A stretch of DNA of 64,000 nucleotides from Actinoplanes subtropicus (GTDB lineage: Bacteria; Actinomycetota; Actinomycetes; Mycobacteriales; Micromonosporaceae): positions 26,354 to 90,353 of the forward strand of contig NZ_JOJL01000032.1 in assembly GCF_000721705.1 (NCBI RefSeq), written 5' to 3'. Below, piece after piece: positions 1 through 8,067 of the stretch. The translations under genes were made by a program, and so were the position numbers. Position 1 is the stretch's first letter; every line of letters starts with the position of its first letter. The notes under the pieces are model-generated. The model had not been told where the DNA came from and ran no database searches. It saw nothing but the letters and a program-made list of their open reading frames with translations.

Positions 1-1035
1 GCCCCAGCCGGCCTTGTGCAGCCGCAGGTACAGGTCCCAGTCCTCGTAGGCGGGCAACTTCTCGTCGTAGCCGCCGACCGACCGCAGCGCCGCGGTGCGC
101 AACACGGCGGTGGCCCGGCCGAACGTGTTGACCACGAGGCTGAGGTCGGGCACAAAGCCGACCGGGACACTCACGTGGTCGAGCAGCCCCACGTTGTGCA
201 CCGAGCCGCCGACGGCGCCCAGACCCGGTTCGCGGGTCAGCGCGCGAACCGCCGCCCCGACGAAGCCGGGTGGCAGTTCGTCGTCGGCGTCCAGCGGGAC
301 GACGAACTCGCCGCGGGCCGCGGCGAGCCCGGCGTTGCGCGCCGCCGGCAGCCCCCGGTGGGACTGCCGGCAGGTCACCACGCCGGTCAGGCCGTCGAGC
401 ACCTGGAGCGTCCGCGGATCGGTCGAGCCGTCGTCGACGACCACGATCTCCAGTGGCTGATGGCCGCACCGGCGCGCCGAGTCGATCGCCGCGGTCAGGT
501 AATGCCCCTGGTCCCGGATCGGGATCAGCACGCTGACCAGCGGCGGCTCGGCGCCGGCCGGCCCGGCGGCCGGAGTGGGCACCGGCGCGTCGGCGTACCG
601 CCGGCAGTAGTCCTCCAGGTGCCGGTCGACCATCTCCGCGAGGCTCGCCGGCGGCTCGCCCGCGGCCGGCCGGCCGGCGGGATTCGCCGCGATCACGAGC
701 CGGGTCTCGGCGAACTCGCCCAGCAGCCGCTTGGCCCGCAGCGCGGTGAACGCCGCGGCCGGCTCCACGAGCACCACCACGTCGAACGGGACGGCGCGCA
801 GCGTGTCGTAGACCCGGTCGGCGTGGCCGAGCGAAGCGGTCAGGTACTGGTGGTCGGCGCGAGCGGGCGCGAGCGGGACGTGTGCCACGCCGGGCCGGCC
901 GGCGGGCGGTTCGGCGCCGATCAGGTAAGCCTCGTGGCCGGCGTCGATGGCCGCGCACGCGAGGGAGTGCGGCTGGTCCGCCATGTCGATCGACCGGTTG
1001 CTGGACAGGCTCCAGCAGACATACCCGAAGCGCAT
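1..1035 (-). CDS. Two-domain glycosyltransferase (GT4-like N-terminus plus GT2), 3' end outside window
   Basis: The frame is open from an ATG at 1035 to the window edge, so about 345 N-terminal residues are visible and the C-terminus is missing. Residues 1-40 look like the first Rossmann strand and helix of a GT-B enzyme (MRFGYVCWSL, then a 'DAGHEAYLIG' turn). From about residue 185 a GT-A family 2 domain begins: strand VSVLIPIRD, nucleotide-binding VVVDDGSTD, then GLPAARNAGLAAARGEF and the metal-binding DADDE. These motifs mark a glycosyltransferase using a nucleotide-diphospho-sugar. A GGGGG Shine-Dalgarno lies 6 nt before the ATG, and a TTGACA hexamer (minus strand, 1104-1099) could be its -35. 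The acceptor cannot be inferred. It shares no operon with the galactosidase, since a strong terminator separates them. Confidence 0.85.
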   Translation of the reverse strand, partial: MRFGYVCWSLSSNRSIDMADQPHSLACAAIDAGHEAYLIGAEPPAGRPGVAHVPLAPARADHQYLTASLGHADRVYDTLRAVPFDVVVLVEPAAAFTALRAKRLLGEFAETRLVIAANPAGRPAAGEPPASLAEMVDRHLEDYCRRYADAPVPTPAAGPAGAEPPLVSVLIPIRDQGHYLTAAIDSARRCGHQPLEIVVVDDGSTDPRTLQVLDGLTGVVTCRQSHRGLPAARNAGLAAARGEFVVPLDADDELPPGFVGAAVRALTREPGLGAVGGSVHNVGLLDHVSVPVGFVPDLSLVVNTFGRATAVLRTAALRSVGGYDEKLPAYEDWDLYLRLHKAGWG

Positions 1036-1253
1036 CAGGAGCCCCCGTGGGCATCACGACTTTTGTGTGAATCTGAGCGAACACCAGCGAGAATGCCATG
1101 TCAAGATGGAGTCCCGTGTGCGATTACGCGCGAATACGCGCGAACCGGCCCTTCGGCTGTCTCACGTGGAGTAAACCCATCGATGGTAGTCACTGCCTGG
1201 CCGGTCGGAGGCGGAGATCGCACTGGAGCGACCGAGCCGGCCGCGACGGGCGC

Positions 1254-1280
1254 GGGCCCGGGACCACTGGTCCCGGGCCC
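1254..1280 (-). terminator. Strong hairpin terminator after the GH27 gene
   Basis: A near-perfect inverted repeat has arms GGGCCCGGGACCA (1254-1266) and TGGTCCCGGGCCC (1268-1280) around a single base. It sits 16 bases beyond the stop codon of the minus-strand alpha-galactosidase gene. No U-tract follows, which is common for actinobacterial terminators. Confidence 0.75.
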
Positions 1281-1295
1281 TGCTCGTTCCGGTGA

Positions 1296-2927
1296 TCAGG
1301 CGATTGCGCAGCTTTCGCCGTTCCAGGTGAACGAGGTCGGAGCCGCGGCGTTGCCGGTGTGGGTGGCCTGGAAGCCGATCGTCAGGGACGCGTTCGGTGC
1401 CAGGTCGCCGTTGTAGGCGACGTTCCTGGCCGTCACCTGGCCCGAGACGGGCGAGTAGGTGGCGTTCCAGCCGGAGGTGATGGTTTGGCCACTCGGCAGC
1501 GTAAAGGCCAGGGACCAGCCGCTGACGGCGCTCGTGCCGGTGTTGGTGATGGTGATCGTTGAGGTCAGGCCGGTGTTCCAGGCGCTGATCGTGTCGCTGA
1601 CCCGGCAGCTTCCGGCCGGCGGCGGAGTCGGTGGGCCGGACGACGGCGGGGCCGACGTCGGCGGGGAGGTCGGCGTGCCGGCGCTGCTGACCCGGTAGAC
1701 GACGGTGCCGTGGGACGGGACGCTGGCCGAGATGGTGCCGGTCGTGGTGCTGGTCGCGTTGCTCCACACGTCGCGCAGGGTGAACGAGCTGCCCGACATG
1801 CCGATCGTCGCGGCCGTGGTGCTGATGGTGGTGGTACTGCCGCTCTGGTTGAACAACGCCACCGCGACGTCCCCGTTGGCCAGCTTCTTGGCCAGCACCC
1901 GCCGGGAACCGTCGTTGGACACCTGCGTCGCCTGCGTCGCCAGGCTGTCCTGATCGATCGCGATCAGGTCCGCGTTCTTCAGGATTGTCTGCGTCGCCGA
2001 GGTCATCGACCGGATGTCGTTGCCCGCGATCAACGGCGAGGCCATCATCGCCCACAACGCGAAGTGACTGCGCTGCTCGGTGTCGGTCAGCCCGCCGCGA
2101 CCGACCTCCATCATGTCCGGATCGTTGAACGCCCCCGGCCGGGCATTACCGGCCAGCGGCACGGTGATGTTGACGATGTTCTGAATACCCATCGGATATC
2201 CGTTGGTCTGCCCGGTGTCCCACTTGTTGGTGATGTCCTCCGTGGTCCGCCACATGTTGGCGACGTCGCCCCAGTTCCGCTGCGGACCGGTGCAGCAGTG
2301 GAAGCTGTTCGGGTTGATGCTGTACACGATCGGCCGGCCGGTCGCCGCCAGCGCGTCACGCATCTTCGCGAACGTGGTCACCTGATCGTTGATCGTGCCG
2401 CTGCCCGAGCAGTAGTCGTACTTGAGGTAGTCCACCCCCCACGCGGCGAACTGCCGGGCGTCCTGCGCCTCATGACCCTGGCTACCCGTCGACCCCGGGT
2501 AACCACCCGTGCCCTGCGCACACGTCTTGGTCACCGGCACCTCGTAGATGCCGAACTTCAACCCCTTACCATGCAGATAATCTCCCAGCGCCTTCATCCC
2601 ACTCGGGAAACGCGACGGATCACCCTGCAAATTGCCGGACGAATCCCGGTTCCGATTGAACCAGCAATCGTCCACCACCACGTACTTATATCCCAGATCA
2701 CTCATGCCGGACGAAACAATGGCATCCGCCATCTGCCGGATCAACGTCTCGTTGATATTGCACCCGAACGTGTTCCAGCTGTTCCATCCCATCGGCGGCG
2801 TCCGGGCAACCCCGTTCTCCAGGGCCTGGGCGGAGGGCGCGGACAGGGCGAATGCGGCCCCGGCGGCCAGCAGCGAGCCGATCGTGAACCCGGCGGCCAC
2901 GAGCCGGCGACGCGTCCAAGAACTCAT
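1296..2927 (-). CDS. Secreted GH27 alpha-galactosidase with C-terminal CBM2
   Basis: Predicted to release terminal alpha-galactose outside the cell. The protein has 543 residues. The N-terminus carries a Tat-type signal (TRRRLVAAG, hydrophobic stretch, cleavage near SAQA). The GH27 barrel follows from about residue 38 (TPPMGWNSWNTFGCN), with YVVVDDCW and the nucleophile segment YLKYDYC (D171). The acid/base is probably D231 in MWRTTED. A Thr/Pro/Ser linker near residues 425-445 leads to a CBM2 cellulose/chitin-binding module of about 100 residues with its terminal cysteine pair. The ATG at 2927 is chosen over the open frame further upstream because GGAGGAA lies 5 nt before it and the signal peptide starts there. 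A CebR-like operator and promoter lie upstream, so induction by an oligosaccharide through a LacI-family repressor is inferred. Confidence 0.92.
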   Translation of the reverse strand: MSSWTRRRLVAAGFTIGSLLAAGAAFALSAPSAQALENGVARTPPMGWNSWNTFGCNINETLIRQMADAIVSSGMSDLGYKYVVVDDCWFNRNRDSSGNLQGDPSRFPSGMKALGDYLHGKGLKFGIYEVPVTKTCAQGTGGYPGSTGSQGHEAQDARQFAAWGVDYLKYDYCSGSGTINDQVTTFAKMRDALAATGRPIVYSINPNSFHCCTGPQRNWGDVANMWRTTEDITNKWDTGQTNGYPMGIQNIVNITVPLAGNARPGAFNDPDMMEVGRGGLTDTEQRSHFALWAMMASPLIAGNDIRSMTSATQTILKNADLIAIDQDSLATQATQVSNDGSRRVLAKKLANGDVAVALFNQSGSTTTISTTAATIGMSGSSFTLRDVWSNATSTTTGTISASVPSHGTVVYRVSSAGTPTSPPTSAPPSSGPPTPPPAGSCRVSDTISAWNTGLTSTITITNTGTSAVSGWSLAFTLPSGQTITSGWNATYSPVSGQVTARNVAYNGDLAPNASLTIGFQATHTGNAAAPTSFTWNGESCAIA

Positions 2928-2992
2928 GCGGTTCCTCCATGTGCGGGCGAGAGCGCGAACGCGTGCGGCGGCACGACTGCACACACCGGCCG

Positions 2993-3006
2993 TGGGAGCG
3001 CTCCCA
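2993..3006. promoter_or_regulatory. CebR-type LacI-family operator
   Basis: TGGGAGCGCTCCCA is a perfect 14-bp palindrome identical to the operator described for the cellobiose repressor CebR of Streptomyces. It lies 66 bases before the GH27 start and 14 bases downstream of the predicted -10, where a bound repressor would block initiation. No LacI-family gene is present in the window, so the regulator must be encoded elsewhere. Confidence 0.8.
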
Positions 3007-3019
3007 TCGAGAGGGACCA

Positions 3020-3048
3020 ATATTGACAGAGCATTCCAGGCATATCAA
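3020..3048 (-). promoter_or_regulatory. Promoter of the GH27 gene
   Basis: On the minus strand TTGATA (3048-3043) and CAATAT (3025-3020) are separated by exactly 17 bases, a sigma-70/HrdB-like arrangement. The palindromic operator at 2993-3006 lies just downstream, around the expected start of transcription. Confidence 0.6.
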
Positions 3049-3126
3049 GCCTCGATCACGACCGCGTGTGCGTAACACATTTTCAGTGAGCAGAATTGCC
3101 GCGATGTGGACGGCGCGAATCCGGAA

Positions 3127-3909
3127 TCACTTGGCGGAGACGCCGCTGTCCGGCAGGACGGCCGCTGGGGTCCGCGCGATGGCAGACTCGCCGCCCTGCG
3201 CGGCGGTGCCCGGCGTCCTGCCCGCGTCGACCTTCAGGTGATCGCGCAGCCAGGTCTCCGTGGTACTGACGTGCAACAGGGCCGCCGCCTGGGCGAGTGG
3301 CCCGTCCCCCAGGACCAGCGCCCGGTAGATCGCCTCGTGCTCGGCCAGGGTACGCCCGGCCGCGTCGTTGTCGACGAGCCCGCGCCAGATCCGGGCCCGC
3401 AAGGTCTGCCCCGAGATCCCCTCCAGCAGGCTCACCAGCGTCTCGTTACCCGTGGCCGCGATGACGGCCCGGTGGAACGCGGCGTCGTGGTGGTTGAGCC
3501 GTTCGACGTCGTCGCGGGCCTCGCGCATCGCGTCCAGGTGCCGTTCGACCTCGGCGAGGGCCGGCTCCGTGATCCGGGTCGCGGCGAGCGCCACGGCGAC
3601 CGGCTCGAACAGCCGCCGCACCTCCAGGAGCTCGAGCAGCGAGGTGTCGCCCTGGAGCAGCTCGACCGCGCCGCCGAGGCCGCCGAGCAGCAGGTCGGGC
3701 TGCAGGCTGGTGACGTACGTTCCGTCACCTCGCCGCACCTCCAGGACGCGGGCCGCGGACAGAACCTTGACGGCCTCGCGCATGAGATTGCGGGACAGGC
3801 CGAGTTGGGCCGCCAATTCCGGTTCGGGGGGCAGTTTCGAGCCGGCGGCCAGCTGCCCCGACTGGATGAGCTCGCGGATGCGGACGATCGCCTTGTCCGT
3901 CAATGACAT
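3127..3909 (-). CDS. FadR-subfamily GntR transcriptional regulator of the fucose operon
   Basis: A 260-residue DNA-binding regulator. Residues 1-65 form the winged helix of GntR proteins (IRELIQSGQLAAGSKLPPEPELAAQLGLSRNLMREAVKVL, wing RRGDGTYV). The rest is an all-helical FCD ligand domain with the expected acidic and histidine residues (HHDAAFHRAV, then HEAIYRAL), which usually bind a metal and a sugar-acid effector. The ATG at 3909 has GGAGG 9 nt upstream. It is the last gene of the minus-strand catabolic operon, 65 bases after the aldo/keto reductase, so autoregulation of the operon by a pathway intermediate such as fuconate is the likely role (inference). Its operator is unproven; candidates are the repeated sites at 13.16-13.50 kb. 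Confidence 0.88.
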   Translation of the reverse strand: MSLTDKAIVRIRELIQSGQLAAGSKLPPEPELAAQLGLSRNLMREAVKVLSAARVLEVRRGDGTYVTSLQPDLLLGGLGGAVELLQGDTSLLELLEVRRLFEPVAVALAATRITEPALAEVERHLDAMREARDDVERLNHHDAAFHRAVIAATGNETLVSLLEGISGQTLRARIWRGLVDNDAAGRTLAEHEAIYRALVLGDGPLAQAAALLHVSTTETWLRDHLKVDAGRTPGTAAQGGESAIARTPAAVLPDSGVSAK

Positions 3910-3974
3910 CGGTGGACACCTCCATGTCCGACACCACCGGCGTGGCGTCGCGGGTAACACCCGGTCTCCGGTGG

Positions 3975-4979
3975 TCAGCCGGGCGGGCCTCCGGTGACGG
4001 GTGGCCCGATGAGGCCTTCGGCACGCATCGCGTCCCACAGCCCAGCCGGCACGGCCCGGCCGGCCAGCTCCATGTTCCGGGTCACCTGGGCGGCGTCGCG
4101 CATGCCGAGGGTGACGTTGACGACGGCGGGGTGGGTGAACGGGAAAGCGATCGCGGCGGCCGGCAGCGTCGTACCGAAGGCCTCGCACACGTCGGCGAGC
4201 CGGCCGGCCCGTTCGACGAGCTCGGGCGGAGCCGCCTGGTAGTCGTAGCGCTGGCCGGCCGAGGGCCGGTCGCGGGAGAGCAGGCCGGAGTTGAACACGC
4301 CGACCGCCACGACGGTCTTGCCGTGCTCGGCCGCGGCGGGCAGCACGTCGTCGAGGGCGGACTGGTCGAGCAGGGTGAACCGGCCGGCCAGCATGACGAC
4401 GTCGGCGGCGGTTTCCCGGAGGAACCGCGCGAGCATCGCGGACTGGTTCATGCCGGCGCCGATGGCCCCGATCACGCCCTGGTCGCGCAGGTCGGCGAGG
4501 GCGGGCATGGCCTCGTCGGCGGCCTGCCGCCAGTGGTCGTCCGGGTCGTGCAGGTAGACGAGATCCAGCCGATCGAGGCCGGTGCGTGCCAGGCTGGCGT
4601 CGATGCTGCGCAGGACGCCGTCGCGGCTGAAGTCCCATTGCCGGCGAAGGGTGTCCGGCACGGCGAAGCCCTCGGGGTCGACGCCGCGCGGCGCGGGATT
4701 GTCGACCAGCAGCCGCCCCACCTTCGACGAGACGACGAACGCGTCCCGCGGGTACCTGTTCAAGGCCGCGCCGAGGCGCCGCTCCGACAGGCCCAGCCCG
4801 TAGTGCGGGGCGGTGTCGAAGTATCGAATGCCGGCGGACCAGGCCGCCGCGACCGCGGCTGCCGCGTCGTCTGCCGGGGTCTCGCGGTAGAGGTTTCCGA
4901 TCACGGACGCACCGAAGCCTATTTCGGTCAGCTCCACGCCGGTCCCGGTGAGTCGGCGGCGTCGCAGCGTGGCGGTCAT
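3975..4979 (-). CDS. Aldo/keto reductase, probable L-fucose (aldose) dehydrogenase
   Basis: A 334-residue AKR-family enzyme. The catalytic tetrad is visible: Asp in FDTAPHYG, Tyr three residues later, Lys in VSSKVG and His in DLVYLHDPD. The opening TEIGFGASVIGNLYRE and the IGAGMNQSAM segment are typical of the D-threo-aldose/L-fucose 1-dehydrogenase branch. The expected reaction is NAD(P)-dependent oxidation of the L-fucose hemiacetal to L-fucono-lactone. The start ATG overlaps the SDR stop (ATGA), so translation is coupled; an in-frame ATG four codons earlier (4991) is an alternative. The neighbouring lactonase, dehydratase and mutarotase support this role, but the substrate is an inference. 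Confidence 0.85.
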   Translation of the reverse strand: MTATLRRRRLTGTGVELTEIGFGASVIGNLYRETPADDAAAAVAAAWSAGIRYFDTAPHYGLGLSERRLGAALNRYPRDAFVVSSKVGRLLVDNPAPRGVDPEGFAVPDTLRRQWDFSRDGVLRSIDASLARTGLDRLDLVYLHDPDDHWRQAADEAMPALADLRDQGVIGAIGAGMNQSAMLARFLRETAADVVMLAGRFTLLDQSALDDVLPAAAEHGKTVVAVGVFNSGLLSRDRPSAGQRYDYQAAPPELVERAGRLADVCEAFGTTLPAAAIAFPFTHPAVVNVTLGMRDAAQVTRNMELAGRAVPAGLWDAMRAEGLIGPPVTGGPPG

Positions 4980-5737
4980 CGGCCGAGCCATCCGCCGTCG
5001 ACCGGCAGGACGGTGCCGTGGACATACGCCGCCGCGTCGGAGGCCAGGAAGACCGCGGCGCCACCGAGGTCGTCGGCATCGCCCCAGCGGCCGGCCGGGA
5101 TCCGGTCCAGGATGGCACCGGACCGGGCCGGGTCGTCGCGCAGGGCCTGGGTGTTGTCGGTGGCGATGTAGCCGGGGGCGATCGCGTTGACGTTGACGCC
5201 GTGCGGGGCCCACTCGTTGGCCAGCGCTTTGGTCAGGCCGGCGACGCCGTGCTTGGCCGCCGTGTATCCCGGCACCGTGATGCCGCCCTGGAAGCTCAGC
5301 AGCGACGCCGTGAAGATGATCTTTCCCCGCCTCCGGGACACCATCGCACCGCCGACGGCGCGGGCGAGCATGAACTGCGCGGTGAGGTTGACCTGCAGGA
5401 CCAGGTCCCAGTCGGCGTCGGTGTGCCGGTCGGCGGGAGCCCGGCGGATGGTGCCCGCGTTGTTGACCAGAATGTCCACCGGCCGGTCCCGGCCGGCCAG
5501 GTTCTCGCCCAGGTCCCGGACGGCGGCGGGTTCGGCGAGATCGGCGCGGATCGCCTCGAACGACCGGCCGGCGCCGGTGACGTCCTTCTCGACGGCGCTT
5601 CCGGACTCCTCGAGGTTCGCGCTGACGCCGATGACGTCAGCGCCGGCCTCGGCGAGGGCACGGGCCATCGCGCGGCCGATGCCGCGTCGCGCCCCGGTCA
5701 CCACGGCCAGGCGTCCGGTCAGGTCGAAGGGGTTCAT
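4976..5737 (-). CDS. SDR-family dehydrogenase, probable 2-keto-3-deoxy-fuconate dehydrogenase
   Basis: A classical short-chain dehydrogenase/reductase of 253 residues. It shows the cofactor motif TGARRGIG near residue 14, NNAG near residue 90, the catalytic Ser in FTASLLSF and Y-T-A-A-K. The C-terminal DGGWLGR is typical of the FabG/KduD group. In the oxidative L-fucose pathway an SDR oxidises 2-keto-3-deoxy-L-fuconate to the 2,4-diketo acid, and this gene is the best candidate. The ATG at 5737 overlaps the upstream stop as ATGA and has GGAG 7 nt before it; a GTG at 5743 is less likely. Confidence 0.85.
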   Translation of the reverse strand: MNPFDLTGRLAVVTGARRGIGRAMARALAEAGADVIGVSANLEESGSAVEKDVTGAGRSFEAIRADLAEPAAVRDLGENLAGRDRPVDILVNNAGTIRRAPADRHTDADWDLVLQVNLTAQFMLARAVGGAMVSRRRGKIIFTASLLSFQGGITVPGYTAAKHGVAGLTKALANEWAPHGVNVNAIAPGYIATDNTQALRDDPARSGAILDRIPAGRWGDADDLGGAAVFLASDAAAYVHGTVLPVDGGWLGR

Positions 5738-6756
5738 GCGCACTCCACCAGGATCTTCATCACGTCGCCGCCCCGCTCCAGGACGTCGAAGGCAGAGGCG
5801 GCCTCGGCCAGCGGGACCACCTTACTGATCAACAGGTCGGCCGGGACCGTGCCGTCGGCGACGAGCGCCACCGCCCGCTCGAAGTCGGCGCGGTCGTACA
5901 GGCGCGCCCCCACCAGGGTCAGCTCGCGCCAGAAGAACCGATGCAGGTTGATCTCCCGCGGCTGCGGGTGAATGGCAACAAGACACAACCTTCCGCGTAC
6001 GGCGAGAACGTCGACCGCCGCGGCGATCCCGGCCCCGGCACCGGACACCTCGAAGCTGACGTCGGCGCCCGCCCCTCCGGTCCACTCGGCGGCCAGCTCG
6101 GCGACCTCATCGGTGGCCGGGTTCCAGGTGGTCAGGCCCATCTGCTCGGCCAATGACCGCCGATGGTCGTTGATTTCGACGAGGCGCACGTCGGCGCCAC
6201 GCGATCGGGCCACCACGCCGATGAGCGCGCCGACGGGTCCGCCGCCGACGACCACTACCCGCTCGCCGTCCGCCACGGCCGCGCGGTTCACATCGTGCAC
6301 GGCGACCGCGGTCGGCTCCACCAGCGCCGCCCGGTCCAGGGCCAGGGATTCCGGCAGGCGTACGAGTGTCGCCGCCGGCACGATCCAGCGCTGCTGCATG
6401 GCACCCGGCGAGTCGATGCCGATGAAGTTCAGCCGATGGCAGATGTGCCGGTGCCCGGCGTTACAGGCCGGACAGACGCCGTCCCAGCTCAGCGGCATGA
6501 CCGTCACACCATCACCGGGTTGCCAGCCGGTCACGCCGGCTCCGATCCGGGTGATCCGGCCGGACATCTCGTGGCCGAGGACGGCGGGCGTCCGGACCCG
6601 GGCGTCCATGCTGCCGTGGAAGATGTGCAGATCCGTACCGCAGATACCGACGTACGCCGGTGCCAGTTCCACCTCGCCGGGCCCCGGCGGCGGGGTCTCG
6701 GCCGTGGCGGTCTCCAACACCCGTGCGCCGGTGTATCGCACAGCGAGAGCAGTCAT
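5734..6756 (-). CDS. Zinc-dependent MDR (alcohol/sorbitol) dehydrogenase
   Basis: A medium-chain dehydrogenase of 340 residues. Catalytic zinc ligands are C39 (GICGTDLH) and H62-E63 (GHEMSG). The NAD(P)-binding turn is VVVVGGGPVGALIG. The structural zinc loop is incomplete: CPACNAGHRHIC supplies three cysteines (95, 98, 106) where the family usually has four. This enzyme is extra to the minimal fucose pathway and could oxidise the sugar, a keto-deoxy acid, or lactaldehyde/propanediol produced later. It starts with an ATGA overlap on the mutarotase gene. The family assignment is firm; the substrate is not visible. Confidence 0.85.
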   Translation of the reverse strand: MTALAVRYTGARVLETATAETPPPGPGEVELAPAYVGICGTDLHIFHGSMDARVRTPAVLGHEMSGRITRIGAGVTGWQPGDGVTVMPLSWDGVCPACNAGHRHICHRLNFIGIDSPGAMQQRWIVPAATLVRLPESLALDRAALVEPTAVAVHDVNRAAVADGERVVVVGGGPVGALIGVVARSRGADVRLVEINDHRRSLAEQMGLTTWNPATDEVAELAAEWTGGAGADVSFEVSGAGAGIAAAVDVLAVRGRLCLVAIHPQPREINLHRFFWRELTLVGARLYDRADFERAVALVADGTVPADLLISKVVPLAEAASAFDVLERGGDVMKILVECA

Positions 6757-7184
6757 CGCAGGGTTCCTTCCGCGCGTACGCCGATGGTGAGCAGAAGATT
6801 CGCATAGGTCCGGATGTCGGCCGTGACGATCGCCAACGCGAGGTCGGACGAGCGGGCGGCGTCGTAGAACGCGAACCGGTCCAGCGGCTCGACCGGGACC
6901 GGCGCCAGCAGGGCGCGGTACTCGGTGACCGCCGGTGGCTCCGGGCTGCCCGCGGGCGGGACCATGACGTGGGCAGCCTCCACCGGCACGGCTTGCCGCA
7001 AGACCTTCAGCACGGTGGTGACGTCGAGCAGGCCGGGCGCGAGGTTCAGAGGTACGGTCGCGGCCCGCTCGTGGGTGGCCGTGCTCGCCGGGTAGTGGCC
7101 GTCGGCGAGCAGGACGCGTGCGCCGTGGCCGGCGCCGGCGAGAGCCCGGAGAATCTCCGGATGCAGCAACGGGGTCAACAGCAC
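6753..7184 (-). CDS. RbsD/FucU-family sugar mutarotase (probable L-fucose mutarotase)
   Basis: A 143-residue protein with the FucU/RbsD signature: LLTPLLHPEIL at the start, GHGARVLLADGHYPAS, then a conserved aromatic segment FAFYDAARSSDL near residue 110. FucU enzymes interconvert anomers of free sugar, which feeds a dehydrogenase that takes one anomer. The GTG at 7184 is preferred because GAGGAG lies 9 nt upstream and the family begins at this point; longer frames carry unrelated sequence. It sits 13 bases after the lactonase stop and overlaps the MDR gene by 4 bases. Confidence 0.85.
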   Translation of the reverse strand: MLLTPLLHPEILRALAGAGHGARVLLADGHYPASTATHERAATVPLNLAPGLLDVTTVLKVLRQAVPVEAAHVMVPPAGSPEPPAVTEYRALLAPVPVEPLDRFAFYDAARSSDLALAIVTADIRTYANLLLTIGVRAEGTLR

Positions 7185-7197
7185 AACAGGTAGCTCC

Positions 7198-8067
7198 TCA
7201 AAGACGGTAGAAGGTGGTCGCGGTGCCGGCCAGAACGGCGTGCTGCTCCGCTGGTGAGAGCTCGTGGACCAGTTCCCCGACGGTGTCGGCCCACCGGTTC
7301 CAGCCACCGGCGACCACGCAGACCGGCCAGTCCGAGCCGAACATCAGCCGTTCCGGCCCGAACGCCCGCAGCAGCAGATCCCAGACCGGCCGGATGTCAG
7401 CGGTGGTCCATCGCGCGTGGTCGGCCTCGGTGATCAGCCCGGAGACCTTGCAGTAAACCTGCGGGTGCGCCGCCAGGGCGGTCAGGTCTCGCCGCCAACC
7501 GGCGAGGTCGCCGGCGGCGATCGGCGGTTTGCCGGCGTGGTCGAGCACGAGTCGGAGGTCCGGCAGGCGCTCGGCCAATCGGATCGCCTGGGGCAGTTGG
7601 CCCGCGTGGATGAGGACGTCGTAGCCGAGACCCCGGTCCACGAGCGCGGCCAGGCCCCGCTCGACCTCGGGCCGTTGCAACCACCGCGGATCGCTCTCCG
7701 CCTGGACAAGGTGGCGCAGCGATCGCAGAAGGGCACCGCCGGCTCCCTCGCGGAGCCGGTCCACGACGTCGCCGACCGCCGGGGCGGTGAGGTCGGCCCA
7801 GCCGACGACGGCGCCCACCAGCGGCTGCCGGCCGGCCAGGGCGAGCAGTTCCTCGGTCTCCCCGGCCGAGGGGAGGCACTGGACGAGCACGGTGGTTGTC
7901 AGCCGGCGGCCGGCGATGCTCCGGGTCGCCGAGGTGCGTAGGTCGTCGACGGTGAACGTTCGCCGGATGGCCGCGTTGACCGGATCATCGAGCCAGTCCT
8001 GTGCACGGACGCTCAGATCCCACAGGTGGTGGTGCGCGTCGACCAGAACGGCCGCAGTGTCAGACAC
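7198..8067 (-). CDS. Amidohydrolase-family lactonase (probable L-fuconolactonase)
   Basis: A 289-residue TIM-barrel amidohydrolase of the COG3618 type. Metal-site motifs are DAHHHLWD at the N-terminus, IHAG in the middle, LDHAGKPP, and FGSDWPV near the C-terminus. Members next to fuconate dehydratases hydrolyse L-fucono-1,4(1,5)-lactone to L-fuconate, which links the AKR and dehydratase steps here. The start is a GTG at 8067 overlapping the last codons of the dehydratase gene (GTGTCTGA), so the genes are translationally coupled. Confidence 0.87.
   Translation of the reverse strand: MSDTAAVLVDAHHHLWDLSVRAQDWLDDPVNAAIRRTFTVDDLRTSATRSIAGRRLTTTVLVQCLPSAGETEELLALAGRQPLVGAVVGWADLTAPAVGDVVDRLREGAGGALLRSLRHLVQAESDPRWLQRPEVERGLAALVDRGLGYDVLIHAGQLPQAIRLAERLPDLRLVLDHAGKPPIAAGDLAGWRRDLTALAAHPQVYCKVSGLITEADHARWTTADIRPVWDLLLRAFGPERLMFGSDWPVCVVAGGWNRWADTVGELVHELSPAEQHAVLAGTATTFYRL

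Noticed and set aside
2928..3020. An N-terminal extension of the GH27 gene by 31 residues
   Set aside because: The extra part would cross the operator and lies before the Tat signal peptide; a strong GGAGG site supports the ATG at 2927.
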